DNA from: Lysobacterales bacterium 66-474
Lineage (GTDB): Bacteria; Pseudomonadota; Gammaproteobacteria; Xanthomonadales; Rhodanobacteraceae
DNA: 64,000 nucleotides
Reading direction: 5' to 3'
Assembly: GCA_001899805.1 (NCBI GenBank)
Contig: MKWP01000015.1
Span: 248,001 to 312,000 of the forward strand
In this document: in pieces, positions 56,935 through 64,000 of the stretch
Layout of the letters: each line of letters starts with the position of its first letter
Position numbering within the stretch: the stretch's first letter is position 1
The notes under the pieces: model-generated
Told to the model about the DNA's origin: nothing
The model's input: the letters and a program-made list of their open reading frames with translations, nothing else
Databases searched by the model: none
Program-made: the position numbers and the translations under genes

Positions 56935-57756
56935 TCACGCGTCGCGGTCGCGAATCTCGCCGCGGGCCGTTTCCCGCGACTCGGTCACGCTGAGCGTGAT
57001 TGCGGGATAGGCGCCGGCCGCCAACGTCGGCCGCAGCGCGGGGCTCGCGGCCACCGCCGCCAGGTTGGTCGTCCCGATCGCTTGCCCACGCCCCGCGGAC
57101 GCAGTCGTTGCATCGGGACGATCGGACACCGCCGCCGTTGCAGGCGCCGGTGTGGTGTCGCCCTCGCCGAAGACGGCAGGGCTGCCGGGCATGTGTGCAT
57201 CGTCGGGCATCGCCACATCCGGAATCGCGTTCCATTCCTCGGTGGTCATGCCGTGCGGGATCGCGTTGGCCGAAACGGCTTCCACGCGCGCAGGCATGCG
57301 CCGGGCCTGTACCAGCGAACGCACCGCGTGGAACACCTCGGCGCGCCCGAACGGCTTCTTGATGAACCCGTCGGCGCCAAAGCGCTGCACATAGAATTGT
57401 TCGGTGGCCTGCTGGTTGCCGCTCATCATGATGATCGGCGTGGTGCGCGTGGCGGAATCGCGCCGCAATGCGCGCAACACCGCGAAGCCGGACATGCCCG
57501 GCAACACGATGTCGAGGAAGATCAGGTCGGGAAATTGCGCCTGCGCGATCTCGATTGCGTTTTCGCCATCGACGGCCTTCAGCACTTCGTAGCCGTCCTG
57601 CGCCAGCATCTTCCCGAGCACGGCACGGATGGTCGCGGAATCGTCCACCACCAGCACCCGTGCCCCCAGCGTGGTGCGCACGCGATCGTCCCCGCGACGC
57701 TCGACCGGGGCCGTATTCTGGTTGACCAACCGCTTGAAGATATCGAAGACCGCCAT
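56935..57756 (-). CDS. Response regulator with PilG/CheY-like receiver and long tail
   Basis: A 273-residue protein. Residues about 32-150 are a receiver: VLVVDDSATIRAVLGKML (DD at 38-39), phospho-acceptor Asp82 (LIFLDIVLPGMSG) and KKPFGRAEV. The receiver is closest to PilG/PilH of twitching-motility chemotaxis systems. An N-terminal extension (AVFDIFKRLVNQNTA) precedes it, and a 120-residue Ala/Pro/Thr-rich C-terminal tail of low complexity follows with no DNA-binding or enzymatic domain. No kinase gene is adjacent. Output is probably by protein contact. Confidence 0.85.
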   Translation of the reverse strand: MAVFDIFKRLVNQNTAPVERRGDDRVRTTLGARVLVVDDSATIRAVLGKMLAQDGYEVLKAVDGENAIEIAQAQFPDLIFLDIVLPGMSGFAVLRALRRDSATRTTPIIMMSGNQQATEQFYVQRFGADGFIKKPFGRAEVFHAVRSLVQARRMPARVEAVSANAIPHGMTTEEWNAIPDVAMPDDAHMPGSPAVFGEGDTTPAPATAAVSDRPDATTASAGRGQAIGTTNLAAVAASPALRPTLAAGAYPAITLSVTESRETARGEIRDRDA

Positions 57757-57932
57757 CGTGTTCCCCGATGCGATGTCGCGCTAGTTTCGACCGTACGGCG
57801 GCCTTGGGCAAGCACGCGGGGTCGCAGGTCGATTCCTCCACCATGCCGCCCGTGCCCGAAGTTGGGGCTCGTTCGAACACAATGATGCAAACGATTGAAA
57901 AGGAAGCATGATTCGTGCCATGGACGCGGCAT

Positions 57933-59612
57933 TCAAAAGGTCAGTACGTCGCCCACCACGACCTGCGGCTTACGGCGCACGCCGGCGTCGGTGACGAGCG
58001 GCTCCGCCACGGTGAAATACAACACCCGGTTGAACGAGCCACGCAGGTTGCCGATCCGGAACCCCGCGCCAACGCTGGAGTACCACGGACTCCAGCCCTG
58101 CCCCGAGGCGCGGTCGATGATCGCATTGTCGTTGAACACCACGAAACCGACCTGGAAGGTGTGGAACCACACCATCGGCGTCACGATCCGGTCGGCGATC
58201 GTCACGCGCACGCGGCGCGTGCCGGTCGCGTAGAAATTGGGGTAGCCGCGCAACGCCTCGAAGCCACCGACGTACAGGCGGTTCTCGGGATCGGGGTGCA
58301 GCAGCGAAGCGTAGTCGACGTGGAATACCAGCGTCTGACGTTGCCACGGCTGGCCATACGCGGTCGCCTCCGCGTTGAAGGCTTCGTTGCGCCAACTGCC
58401 GCCGTCACGGCGCGCCATCAACGAGCCGTCGGCCAGCACCACCCATTCCGGCCGCGGCTCGAAGCCCCTGCTCGCGGTCACCGACACGTTCGGTCCGTTC
58501 GATGTCGCGCCCCAAGCCGTCGAGTCGTACAGGACTTGTGCCGAAACGTCCCAGCCCAGGTTGTAATCCTCGGCGCGCGCCACTTCGCGCAGGTTTTCGA
58601 AACTCGCGTAGCGATCCTGATGCAGGGAAACGATCGGCCCGATGCCCGCCAGCGTGCGCGGATACGCCGCGGGTGGCGGCAGTTCGCCGGCGCTCACCAG
58701 CACCGGCGCGCCATAGGTGTAGTGCTCGTAATCCATCGCGACGCCCGCGCGCAGCGCGGTCTCGCCGTTGAAGTAAAGCCGCTTCTGCCAGTCGGCCTGG
58801 AATTGTTGCCCGCGCTGCGGCATGTACCACGCCTGCACGCCGCGGTTGTAGAACCCGAGGTTCAGGTGCTGGTCGAGTGCCATGACGTCGGCGCCCCACG
58901 GCGTGGTGTCGAGCAGGAACGGTTTGGACAGGGTCAGCGATTCGAACTTGCCGTCGGACAACTGCTCGTAGTACGCCGCCATGGTCCAGTCGGAATTCGC
59001 CAGCGTCGGATCGAGGTACTCCAGCACGTTCATGCTGCGCTCGAGCGTCTTCTGGCGACCGACCGCGAGGGTGCGGCCGGTGCCGAGGAAATTGGAATCC
59101 TCGAGCTTGAAGCGCCACTGGTTGGCGTTGCCGGCGCGCGCGAAACGCGTGTCGAGCTTCAGCGTCCAGGCATCGCGCACGTCCACCTGCACGTTCACCA
59201 CGCCGTCGCTGCAGGAGACCGGCGTGATGTCGGCGCCGCGCAGGAAGGTTTGCCCGCGCAGGTGCCGGATCGCTTCATAAACCTGCTGCGCATCGACCGG
59301 CTGGCCCGGCCGGATCAACAGCAGGTGATCGACCACCCAGTCGCGCGTGCGGATGTGCAGGAAATCGGCGGTGCGGGTGTACCAGATGTCCTCGCGCGGA
59401 TTCGCGAGGTCGTACACGTTGTCGACTTCGACATGGATCGCGCCATAGCGCAGGCCGGCACGCTGGATCGCCAGCCATGCGTCCTCGCCGGGCCAGCGCG
59501 GGTTCGTGATCACTGCGGGCGAGGGACATGTCGCAAGCGCCTCCCGGCCCGTCGCCGCAACGCCGAGCCCGACCAGCAGTCCTCCCCATGCCAGCAACTT
59601 GCGCGTGACCAT
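57933..59612 (-). CDS. Omp85-like outer-membrane beta-barrel protein
   Basis: A 559-residue protein with a signal peptide of about 27 residues (AWGGLLVGLGVAATGREALA, split). One POTRA-like domain, about 75-150 (DWVVDHLLLIRPGQPVDAQQVYEAIRHLRGQTFLRGADI, split), precedes a barrel with alternating aromatic strands such as RLYVGGFEALRGYPNFYATGTRRVRV, containing the RGY element of Omp85/TamA surface-antigen barrels, and a final Phe (VLTF). The family inserts or secretes outer-membrane proteins or lipids. The single POTRA and lack of a partner gene make the exact role uncertain. Confidence 0.78.
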   Translation of the reverse strand: MVTRKLLAWGGLLVGLGVAATGREALATCPSPAVITNPRWPGEDAWLAIQRAGLRYGAIHVEVDNVYDLANPREDIWYTRTADFLHIRTRDWVVDHLLLIRPGQPVDAQQVYEAIRHLRGQTFLRGADITPVSCSDGVVNVQVDVRDAWTLKLDTRFARAGNANQWRFKLEDSNFLGTGRTLAVGRQKTLERSMNVLEYLDPTLANSDWTMAAYYEQLSDGKFESLTLSKPFLLDTTPWGADVMALDQHLNLGFYNRGVQAWYMPQRGQQFQADWQKRLYFNGETALRAGVAMDYEHYTYGAPVLVSAGELPPPAAYPRTLAGIGPIVSLHQDRYASFENLREVARAEDYNLGWDVSAQVLYDSTAWGATSNGPNVSVTASRGFEPRPEWVVLADGSLMARRDGGSWRNEAFNAEATAYGQPWQRQTLVFHVDYASLLHPDPENRLYVGGFEALRGYPNFYATGTRRVRVTIADRIVTPMVWFHTFQVGFVVFNDNAIIDRASGQGWSPWYSSVGAGFRIGNLRGSFNRVLYFTVAEPLVTDAGVRRKPQVVVGDVLTF

Positions 59613-59760
59613 GGATCAGCCGGGAACGCCACCAGCGGGAGCTGATTGGAACGCGAGCCTACCCGATCAAACGTTCACGACGCGTGACGCGGCGACGCTC
59701 GTCCCGCGCTTGTTTGACGACCCCGGACAGGCCCGGTGCGAGGACGTTCGGCACAGGCAG

Positions 59761-60564
59761 TCAGACTTCGAGGATCACGCTGCAGCAGGTGACGCCACCC
59801 TCGGCCTTTTCGGTTTCCGACATGTCGACGCTGCGCACGTCGATGCCGAGTTTGCGCAGTGCGGCGGCCGTGCGCGGGCACGAAACGGGATAGATCACCG
59901 CCCCGCCCACCCGCAACGCGTTCGCGGCATGCGGCTCGGCGGGATCGATCGGCACGGATTCCCAACCCGCAAAACGGTCCGCATCGACCCAGGCGGGATT
60001 CAGCAACAGGCGGTCGGCCGCCACCTGCGTGACCGCGGTCTTGAGGTGCAGGCAATCACGCAGCGGCACGGCTTCGACGCGATAGCCGAACGGCGCCAGC
60101 AGTCGTCCGAGTTGCGCGATCCCTTCGGCGTTGCTGCGCGCGGAGGCGCCCACGTACAGCACGCGGTCCAGCCGCAACACGTCGCCACCGTCCAATGTGC
60201 CCGGCGGTTGGATGCGCAGCAGTGTGCGCAAGCCCTCCAGCGCCGCGGCCATCGATGCCACTTCCCCGCGACGCGACGGAGCGCCCGGCCGCGTGACCAC
60301 GGCCCCTTCGTCGAGCGCGACGATCGTGTCTTCGACAAACACCGAATCCGGATGCCAGGGCTGCTCGGCCAGTTGCCGGACTTCGCAGCCGGCCTCGCGC
60401 AGCGCCTGCTCGTAGGCCACGTGTTGGTGACGTGCCAGTCCGAGGTCGATCGGGCGACGTGCCAGATGGGTGAGTTCGCAATGTTCCAGTGCACGGCTGA
60501 CCGCGCGGGTGATGGCGACGTGGGCGATGGTCGTTGGCTCGCTGTGTCGGGTCGACCCCAGCAT
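59761..60564 (-). CDS. Dimethylargininase-like amidinohydrolase (DDAH family)
   Basis: A 267-residue protein of the guanidino-group-modifying superfamily. HVAITRAVSRALEHCELTHL (16-35), QPWHPDSVFVEDTIVAL (68-84), PGTLDGGDVLRLDRVLYVGAS and DCLHLKTAVTQV (catalytic His) are DDAH blocks; the catalytic Cys is in EGGVTCCSVI near the C-terminus. It would convert N-methylated arginines to citrulline and methylamines, though arginine deiminase-like activity is possible. The start at 60564 is tentative because no clear ribosome site is seen. It is divergent from an amino-acid permease gene. Confidence 0.85.
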   Translation of the reverse strand: MLGSTRHSEPTTIAHVAITRAVSRALEHCELTHLARRPIDLGLARHQHVAYEQALREAGCEVRQLAEQPWHPDSVFVEDTIVALDEGAVVTRPGAPSRRGEVASMAAALEGLRTLLRIQPPGTLDGGDVLRLDRVLYVGASARSNAEGIAQLGRLLAPFGYRVEAVPLRDCLHLKTAVTQVAADRLLLNPAWVDADRFAGWESVPIDPAEPHAANALRVGGAVIYPVSCPRTAAALRKLGIDVRSVDMSETEKAEGGVTCCSVILEV

Positions 60565-60639
60565 ACCGACATGACGTGCCGCATGGCCACGTTGCCGCGC
60601 ATACAATCGCCCGGCCATCGGGTGACATGGGGGACTCGC

Positions 60640-61962
60640 ATGCAAGTGTCGAAACGCCAGATCGGCCTCGTCACCGCGACCGCGCTGGTGCTGGGCAACA
60701 TGATCGGCTCGGGGGTGTTCCTGCTGCCCGCCTCGCTGGCGCCTTACGGCGGCTACAGCCTGGTCGGCTGGGCCATCAGCGCGATCGGCGCCTTGCTGAT
60801 GGCCAGCGTGTTCTACCGGCTCGCGCAACGCGCGCCGCGCGCGGGCGGTCCCTATGCCTACAGCCGCGAAGCGTTCGGCGACTGCGTCGGGTTCCTGGTG
60901 GGGTGGTGTTACTGGGTTTCGATCGTCGGCGCCAACGCAGCCATTGCCGTGGCCTTTGCCAGTTACCTGTCTACGTACATCCCGCTCATCGGATCGTCTC
61001 CGCTGCTCGGCGCGCTGACCGCGCTGGCGGCGATCTGGACGCTGACCGCCGTCAACATCGCCGGAATCCGCAATGCCGGCGTCGTGCAGGTGACGACGAC
61101 GATCCTGAAGGTATTGCCGTTGCTGGTGCTGGCCGTGTTCGGCCTCGCGCACTTCAATCCGCAATTGCTGGTGCCCGGCCCCCAATCGGGTCCGCCGATG
61201 CACGCCATCAGCCTGTGCGTCACCGCAACGCTGTTCGCCTTCCTCGGCGTGGAGTGCGCGACGATCCCGGCCAACCACGTGCGCGATCCCGAGAAAACCA
61301 TCCCGCGCGCCACGCTGCTCGGGGCCTTGATCGCGGCATTGGTTTACATCGCCTGCACCGCAGCGGTACTGGGCCTGATCCCGGCCGCGCAACTCGCGCA
61401 TTCGAACGCGCCGTTCGCGGATGCCGGCCGCCTGTTGTGGGGCGACTGGGCCGCATGGTTGATCGCCGGCGTCGCGGCGATTTCCTGCTTCGGCGCGCTG
61501 AACGGCTGGATCATGATCGCCGGGCAATATCCCCACGCGATAGCGCGTGACGGACTGCTGCCACGTTTCTTCGCGGGCGAATGCCGGCGCGGCACGCCAG
61601 CCCAGGCGCTGTTGTTCGCGGCGGCCTTCAGCAGCCTGCTGGTGCTGGCGAATTACACCCGTGGCCTGGTGGCAATGTTCACCTTCATCGTGTTGTTGTC
61701 GACCCTGGGTTGCGTGATCGCCTACCTGTTCTGTGCGATGGCCGACATCGTGCTCGCCCGCCGCGCCGCGAGCCCGGCGCCATGGCGCAACCTCGTCCTG
61801 GCGTGCGGCGGGTTCGCGTTTTCGGTGCTGGCAGTGATCGGCGCCGGCCAGGAAGCGGTGTACTGGAACTTCATCCTGCTGATCACCGGCATTCCGCTGT
61901 ATGTGTGGCTGGCGCGGAGCGGAAAGAACGCGGCCACACCAGAACCTGGTGCGCCGCGTTAA
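60640..61962 (+). CDS. APC-family amino-acid permease, AdiC-like
   Basis: A 440-residue inner-membrane transporter with about 12 helices. The first-helix motif GNMIGSGVFLLPASLAPYGG (19-38) is the substrate-binding GSG turn of AdiC/CadB-type antiporters, and GPYAYSREAFG and FAFLGVECATIPANHVRDPEKTIPRAT (split) match the same group. It probably moves arginine, a methylated arginine, citrulline or a related cation. GGGGGA five bases before the ATG supports the start. It diverges from the DDAH-like gene, and its stop overlaps the convergent hslR by four bases. Confidence 0.9.
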   Translation: MQVSKRQIGLVTATALVLGNMIGSGVFLLPASLAPYGGYSLVGWAISAIGALLMASVFYRLAQRAPRAGGPYAYSREAFGDCVGFLVGWCYWVSIVGANAAIAVAFASYLSTYIPLIGSSPLLGALTALAAIWTLTAVNIAGIRNAGVVQVTTTILKVLPLLVLAVFGLAHFNPQLLVPGPQSGPPMHAISLCVTATLFAFLGVECATIPANHVRDPEKTIPRATLLGALIAALVYIACTAAVLGLIPAAQLAHSNAPFADAGRLLWGDWAAWLIAGVAAISCFGALNGWIMIAGQYPHAIARDGLLPRFFAGECRRGTPAQALLFAAAFSSLLVLANYTRGLVAMFTFIVLLSTLGCVIAYLFCAMADIVLARRAASPAPWRNLVLACGGFAFSVLAVIGAGQEAVYWNFILLITGIPLYVWLARSGKNAATPEPGAPR

Positions 61963-62354
61963 AACGAATCGATGTCGCCCAGCGCGCGGATCAAACGCCG
62001 CGCGCGTTTGTCCGGACGTTTCGGCGGCGGCTGGTAGCCTGCACGCTCTGCGCGGCGTTGCTCGCGCGCGGCTTCACGCGCCTTGATCGACGCCCCGGAT
62101 TCGCGATAAAGCGCTTGCGCCAGCGCAGCCGAACCACGCTTGTGCGCCAGCCCGGTTACTTCGACCTCGAAAGTTTCCTCGCCACGTGTGATGCGCAACC
62201 TGTCGCCAGGCTTCAACGCATGCGAAGGCTTGCAGGCGGCGGCGCCAATCTCGACCCGTCCGCGCTCGACCGCCTGCTTGGCCAGCGCCCGCGTCTTGAA
62301 GAACCTCGCGGCCCACAGCCAGGCATCGATGCGGACGGCGGTAGATTCACTCAT
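61959..62354 (-). CDS. hslR: Heat-shock protein 15 (S4-domain RNA-binding protein)
   Basis: A 131-residue protein. The S4 domain is at the start: VRIDAWLWAARFFKTRALAKQAVERGRVEIGA (split; 8-39) with KPGDRLRITRGEETFEVEVTGL. HslR recycles stalled 50S subunits carrying peptidyl-tRNA. The C-terminal region is very basic (REQRRAERAGYQPPPKRPDKRARR), as in E. coli. The ATG at 62354 (MSESTAVRID) begins it; further upstream is an intergenic repeat. It lies between the permease and htpG genes. Confidence 0.93.
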   Translation of the reverse strand: MSESTAVRIDAWLWAARFFKTRALAKQAVERGRVEIGAAACKPSHALKPGDRLRITRGEETFEVEVTGLAHKRGSAALAQALYRESGASIKAREAAREQRRAERAGYQPPPKRPDKRARRLIRALGDIDSF

Positions 62355-62374
62355 CGCGCGAACCTCTGGTGTTG

Positions 62375-62521
62375 ACCCTCTCCCTTCGGGAGAGGGTGCC
62401 CCGAAGGGGCGGGTGAGGGTCCGCACTCGCGCAACGCACGGCTCAGGACGAACTGCTACCCGTGCGCGAACCCGTACCCTCATCCGGCGCTACGCGCCAC
62501 CTTCTCCCGGAGGGAGAAGGG
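62375..62521. repeat. REP pair between hslR and htpG
   Basis: CCCTCTCCCTTCGGGAGAGG, GTGCCCCGAAGGGGCGGGTG and, in inverted orientation after a spacer, TACCCTCATCCGG with CTTCTCCCGGAGGGAGAAGG. Same family as 46904-47018, with about 45 bases near-identical at the left end. Confidence 0.85.
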
Positions 62522-62531
62522 CAATCACGAT

Positions 62532-64000
62532 TCAAGTCGCGAGCAATCGATTCATCCTTTGCACGAACGCCGCAGGGTCCGGCAACGCCGCGCCGGCGGT
62601 GATCTCGGCCTGCTCCAGCAACAGCAGTGCCAGGTCTTTCGCCTTCGCTTCATCGGCCCCGGATTCGACACGCTTGACCAGCGCGTGCGCGGGATTGATT
62701 TCCAGCGTGGGTTTCGATTCCGGAACGTCCTGGCCCGCCTCGCGCAACAGGCGGGCGAGGTGCGGCGCAAGTTCGTAATCGGACAGCGCCAGACACGAAG
62801 GCGAATCGGTGAGCCGCGCGGACACGCGCACGTCGGCGACACGATCACCCAGCAGATCCTTGAGCTTCTTCACCAGCGGCTCGGCTTCCTTCGCTGCCGC
62901 TTCCTGCTTCTGCTTGTCGGCTGCGTCCAGCGGCAGCTCGCCCTTGGCGACGTTGCGGAACGACTTGCCCTCGTATTCGCCGAACTGGCCCATGATCCAT
63001 TCGTCGACGCGGTCGAACATCAACAGCACCTCGATGCCCTTGGCCCTGAAGGCTTCGAGTTGCGGGCTGCCGGCGGCAGCCTTGTAGCTGTCGGCGGTGA
63101 CATACCAGATCGCATCCTGACCCGGTTGCATCCGTCCGACGTAGTCGTCCAGCGACACGTTCTGTTCTGCGCCCTCGCCCTTCGTGGAGGCATAACGGAG
63201 CAGCTTGGCGATGCGTTCACGATTCGACGGGTCCTCGACGATGCCTTCCTTCAGGGTATTGCCGAAGGCCTTGCGGAAAGTGTCGAATTTTTCCGGCTCG
63301 CCCGATGCCAGCTTCTCGATCAGGTCCAGCACGCGCTTGACGCACGATCCCTTGATGCGCTCGACCTGGCGGTTGTGCTGCAGGATTTCGCGGCTGACGT
63401 TGAGCGGCAGGTCGTCCGCATCGACCACGCCGCGCATGAAGCGCAGGTAGTTCGGCAACAATTCCTCCGCCGCGTCCATGATGAAGACGCGCTTGATGTA
63501 CAGCTTCACGCCCTTGCGTTCGTCACGCGCGCCCATCATCAGGTCGAACGGTGGCTGCGCGGGAATGTAGAGCAAGGTGGTGAACCGCTGGCTGCCCTCG
63601 ACGCGGTTGTGCGCCCACGCCAGCGGGTCGTTGAAGTCGTGGCCGAGCGACTTGTAGAACGCCTTGTATTCGTCGTCGCTGATTTCGGACTTGTTCTTCG
63701 CCCACAGCGCCGAGGCATCGTTGACGGTTTCCCACTCGTCAGTCAGCTTGCCGTCCTTCTGCTTCAGCATCCGGATCGGAAAGGCGACGTGGTCGGAATA
63801 CTTGCGGATCAGGTCGCGCAGCTTCCAGCCGTCCAGGAATTCGGCATCGTCGTCCTTCAAGTGCAGGATCACGCTGGTGCCGCGCGTGGCGATGTCTTCC
63901 GCGGCCAGCGAATATTCGCCCTTGCCGTCGCTTTCCCAGCGCACGCCCTCGCCTTCCGCCGCGCCGGCTCGACGACTCAGCACCGTGACCTTGTCGGCGA
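62532..64000 (-). CDS. htpG: Chaperone HtpG (Hsp90), C-terminal 489 residues (runs off the right edge)
   Basis: ATP-dependent Hsp90 chaperone; the visible part covers the end of the N-terminal ATPase domain onward out of the family's roughly 625 residues. Markers are RGTSVILHLKDDDAEFLDGWKL, the middle-domain ALWAKNKSEISDDEYKAFYKSLGHDFNDPLAWAHNRVEGSQ and LPLNVSREILQHNRQV (all split), and the C-terminal dimerisation domain ending VQRMNRLLAT. The frame is open to the window edge through ADKVTVLS. Partial only because of the window boundary. Confidence 0.97.
   Translation of the reverse strand, partial: ADKVTVLSRRAGAAEGEGVRWESDGKGEYSLAAEDIATRGTSVILHLKDDDAEFLDGWKLRDLIRKYSDHVAFPIRMLKQKDGKLTDEWETVNDASALWAKNKSEISDDEYKAFYKSLGHDFNDPLAWAHNRVEGSQRFTTLLYIPAQPPFDLMMGARDERKGVKLYIKRVFIMDAAEELLPNYLRFMRGVVDADDLPLNVSREILQHNRQVERIKGSCVKRVLDLIEKLASGEPEKFDTFRKAFGNTLKEGIVEDPSNRERIAKLLRYASTKGEGAEQNVSLDDYVGRMQPGQDAIWYVTADSYKAAAGSPQLEAFRAKGIEVLLMFDRVDEWIMGQFGEYEGKSFRNVAKGELPLDAADKQKQEAAAKEAEPLVKKLKDLLGDRVADVRVSARLTDSPSCLALSDYELAPHLARLLREAGQDVPESKPTLEINPAHALVKRVESGADEAKAKDLALLLLEQAEITAGAALPDPAAFVQRMNRLLAT

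Overview
The window is high-GC chromosomal DNA of a gammaproteobacterium. The gene order alaS-csrA-tRNA-Ser-tRNA-Arg and recA-recX, the TonB receptors, the Xanthomonad-type intergenic repeats and the protein flavours point to the Xanthomonadales, probably Rhodanobacteraceae; genus and species cannot be read from the sequence. Two genes run off the ends: hutU at the left and htpG at the right. No phage, insertion sequence, CRISPR array or rRNA was seen.

Layout. 1-11 kb: histidine catabolism (hutU, hutF, hutI) interleaved with a VOC protein, a thiopurine methyltransferase, an MFS exporter, two aldo/keto reductases with a LysR regulator, and a Spy-like periplasmic protein. 11-16 kb: ribosomal protein THX, then a zinc-homeostasis block (CDF exporter, MerC-like protein, TonB receptor, Zur) with two Zur-box-like palindromes. 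16-22 kb: methyltransferase, gltX, an Atm1-type ABC exporter and unknown genes. 22-26 kb: copper block (CopA, MerR-type regulator) and a cytochrome c. 25.8-26.5 kb: tRNA-Arg(UCU) and tRNA-Pro(UGG) with tRNA fragments and repeats. 26.7-34.8 kb: a Rieske oxygenase plus a trimethylamine-dehydrogenase-like flavoprotein, divergent from a TPR-sulfotransferase and TonB receptor pair. 34.8-41 kb: tRNA-Arg(ACG), tRNA-Ser(GCU), csrA, alaS, recX, recA, pncC/cinA. 41-51.5 kb: PAP2 phosphatase, glycosyltransferase, then a complete Pho regulon (phoU, pstBACS, a phosphate porin, phoRB). 51.6-64 kb: BlaR1/BlaI pair, mutS, DUF3617 protein, response regulator, Omp85-like barrel, dimethylargininase-like hydrolase divergent from an amino-acid permease, hslR and htpG.

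How the genes work together. The Pho genes carry three readable PHO boxes: upstream of phoB, and back to back between pstS and the porin. PhoR starts at its PAS domain and has no membrane segment. The copper pair shares an ATGA overlap and a MerR-type promoter that seems to give a leaderless mRNA. The zinc block has candidate Zur operators in front of its receptor and its MerC gene.

Most unusual signal. A 69-bp element with an invariant 10-bp-stem hairpin occurs three times, at two unlinked tRNA loci. Each copy directly abuts a truncated piece of the neighbouring tRNA gene that ends in GG. A related mini-hairpin (arm-CAT-GG-ATG-arm, with covarying arms) recurs in several other intergenic regions. 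I do not recognise this as a named element and consider it the best candidate for something undescribed.
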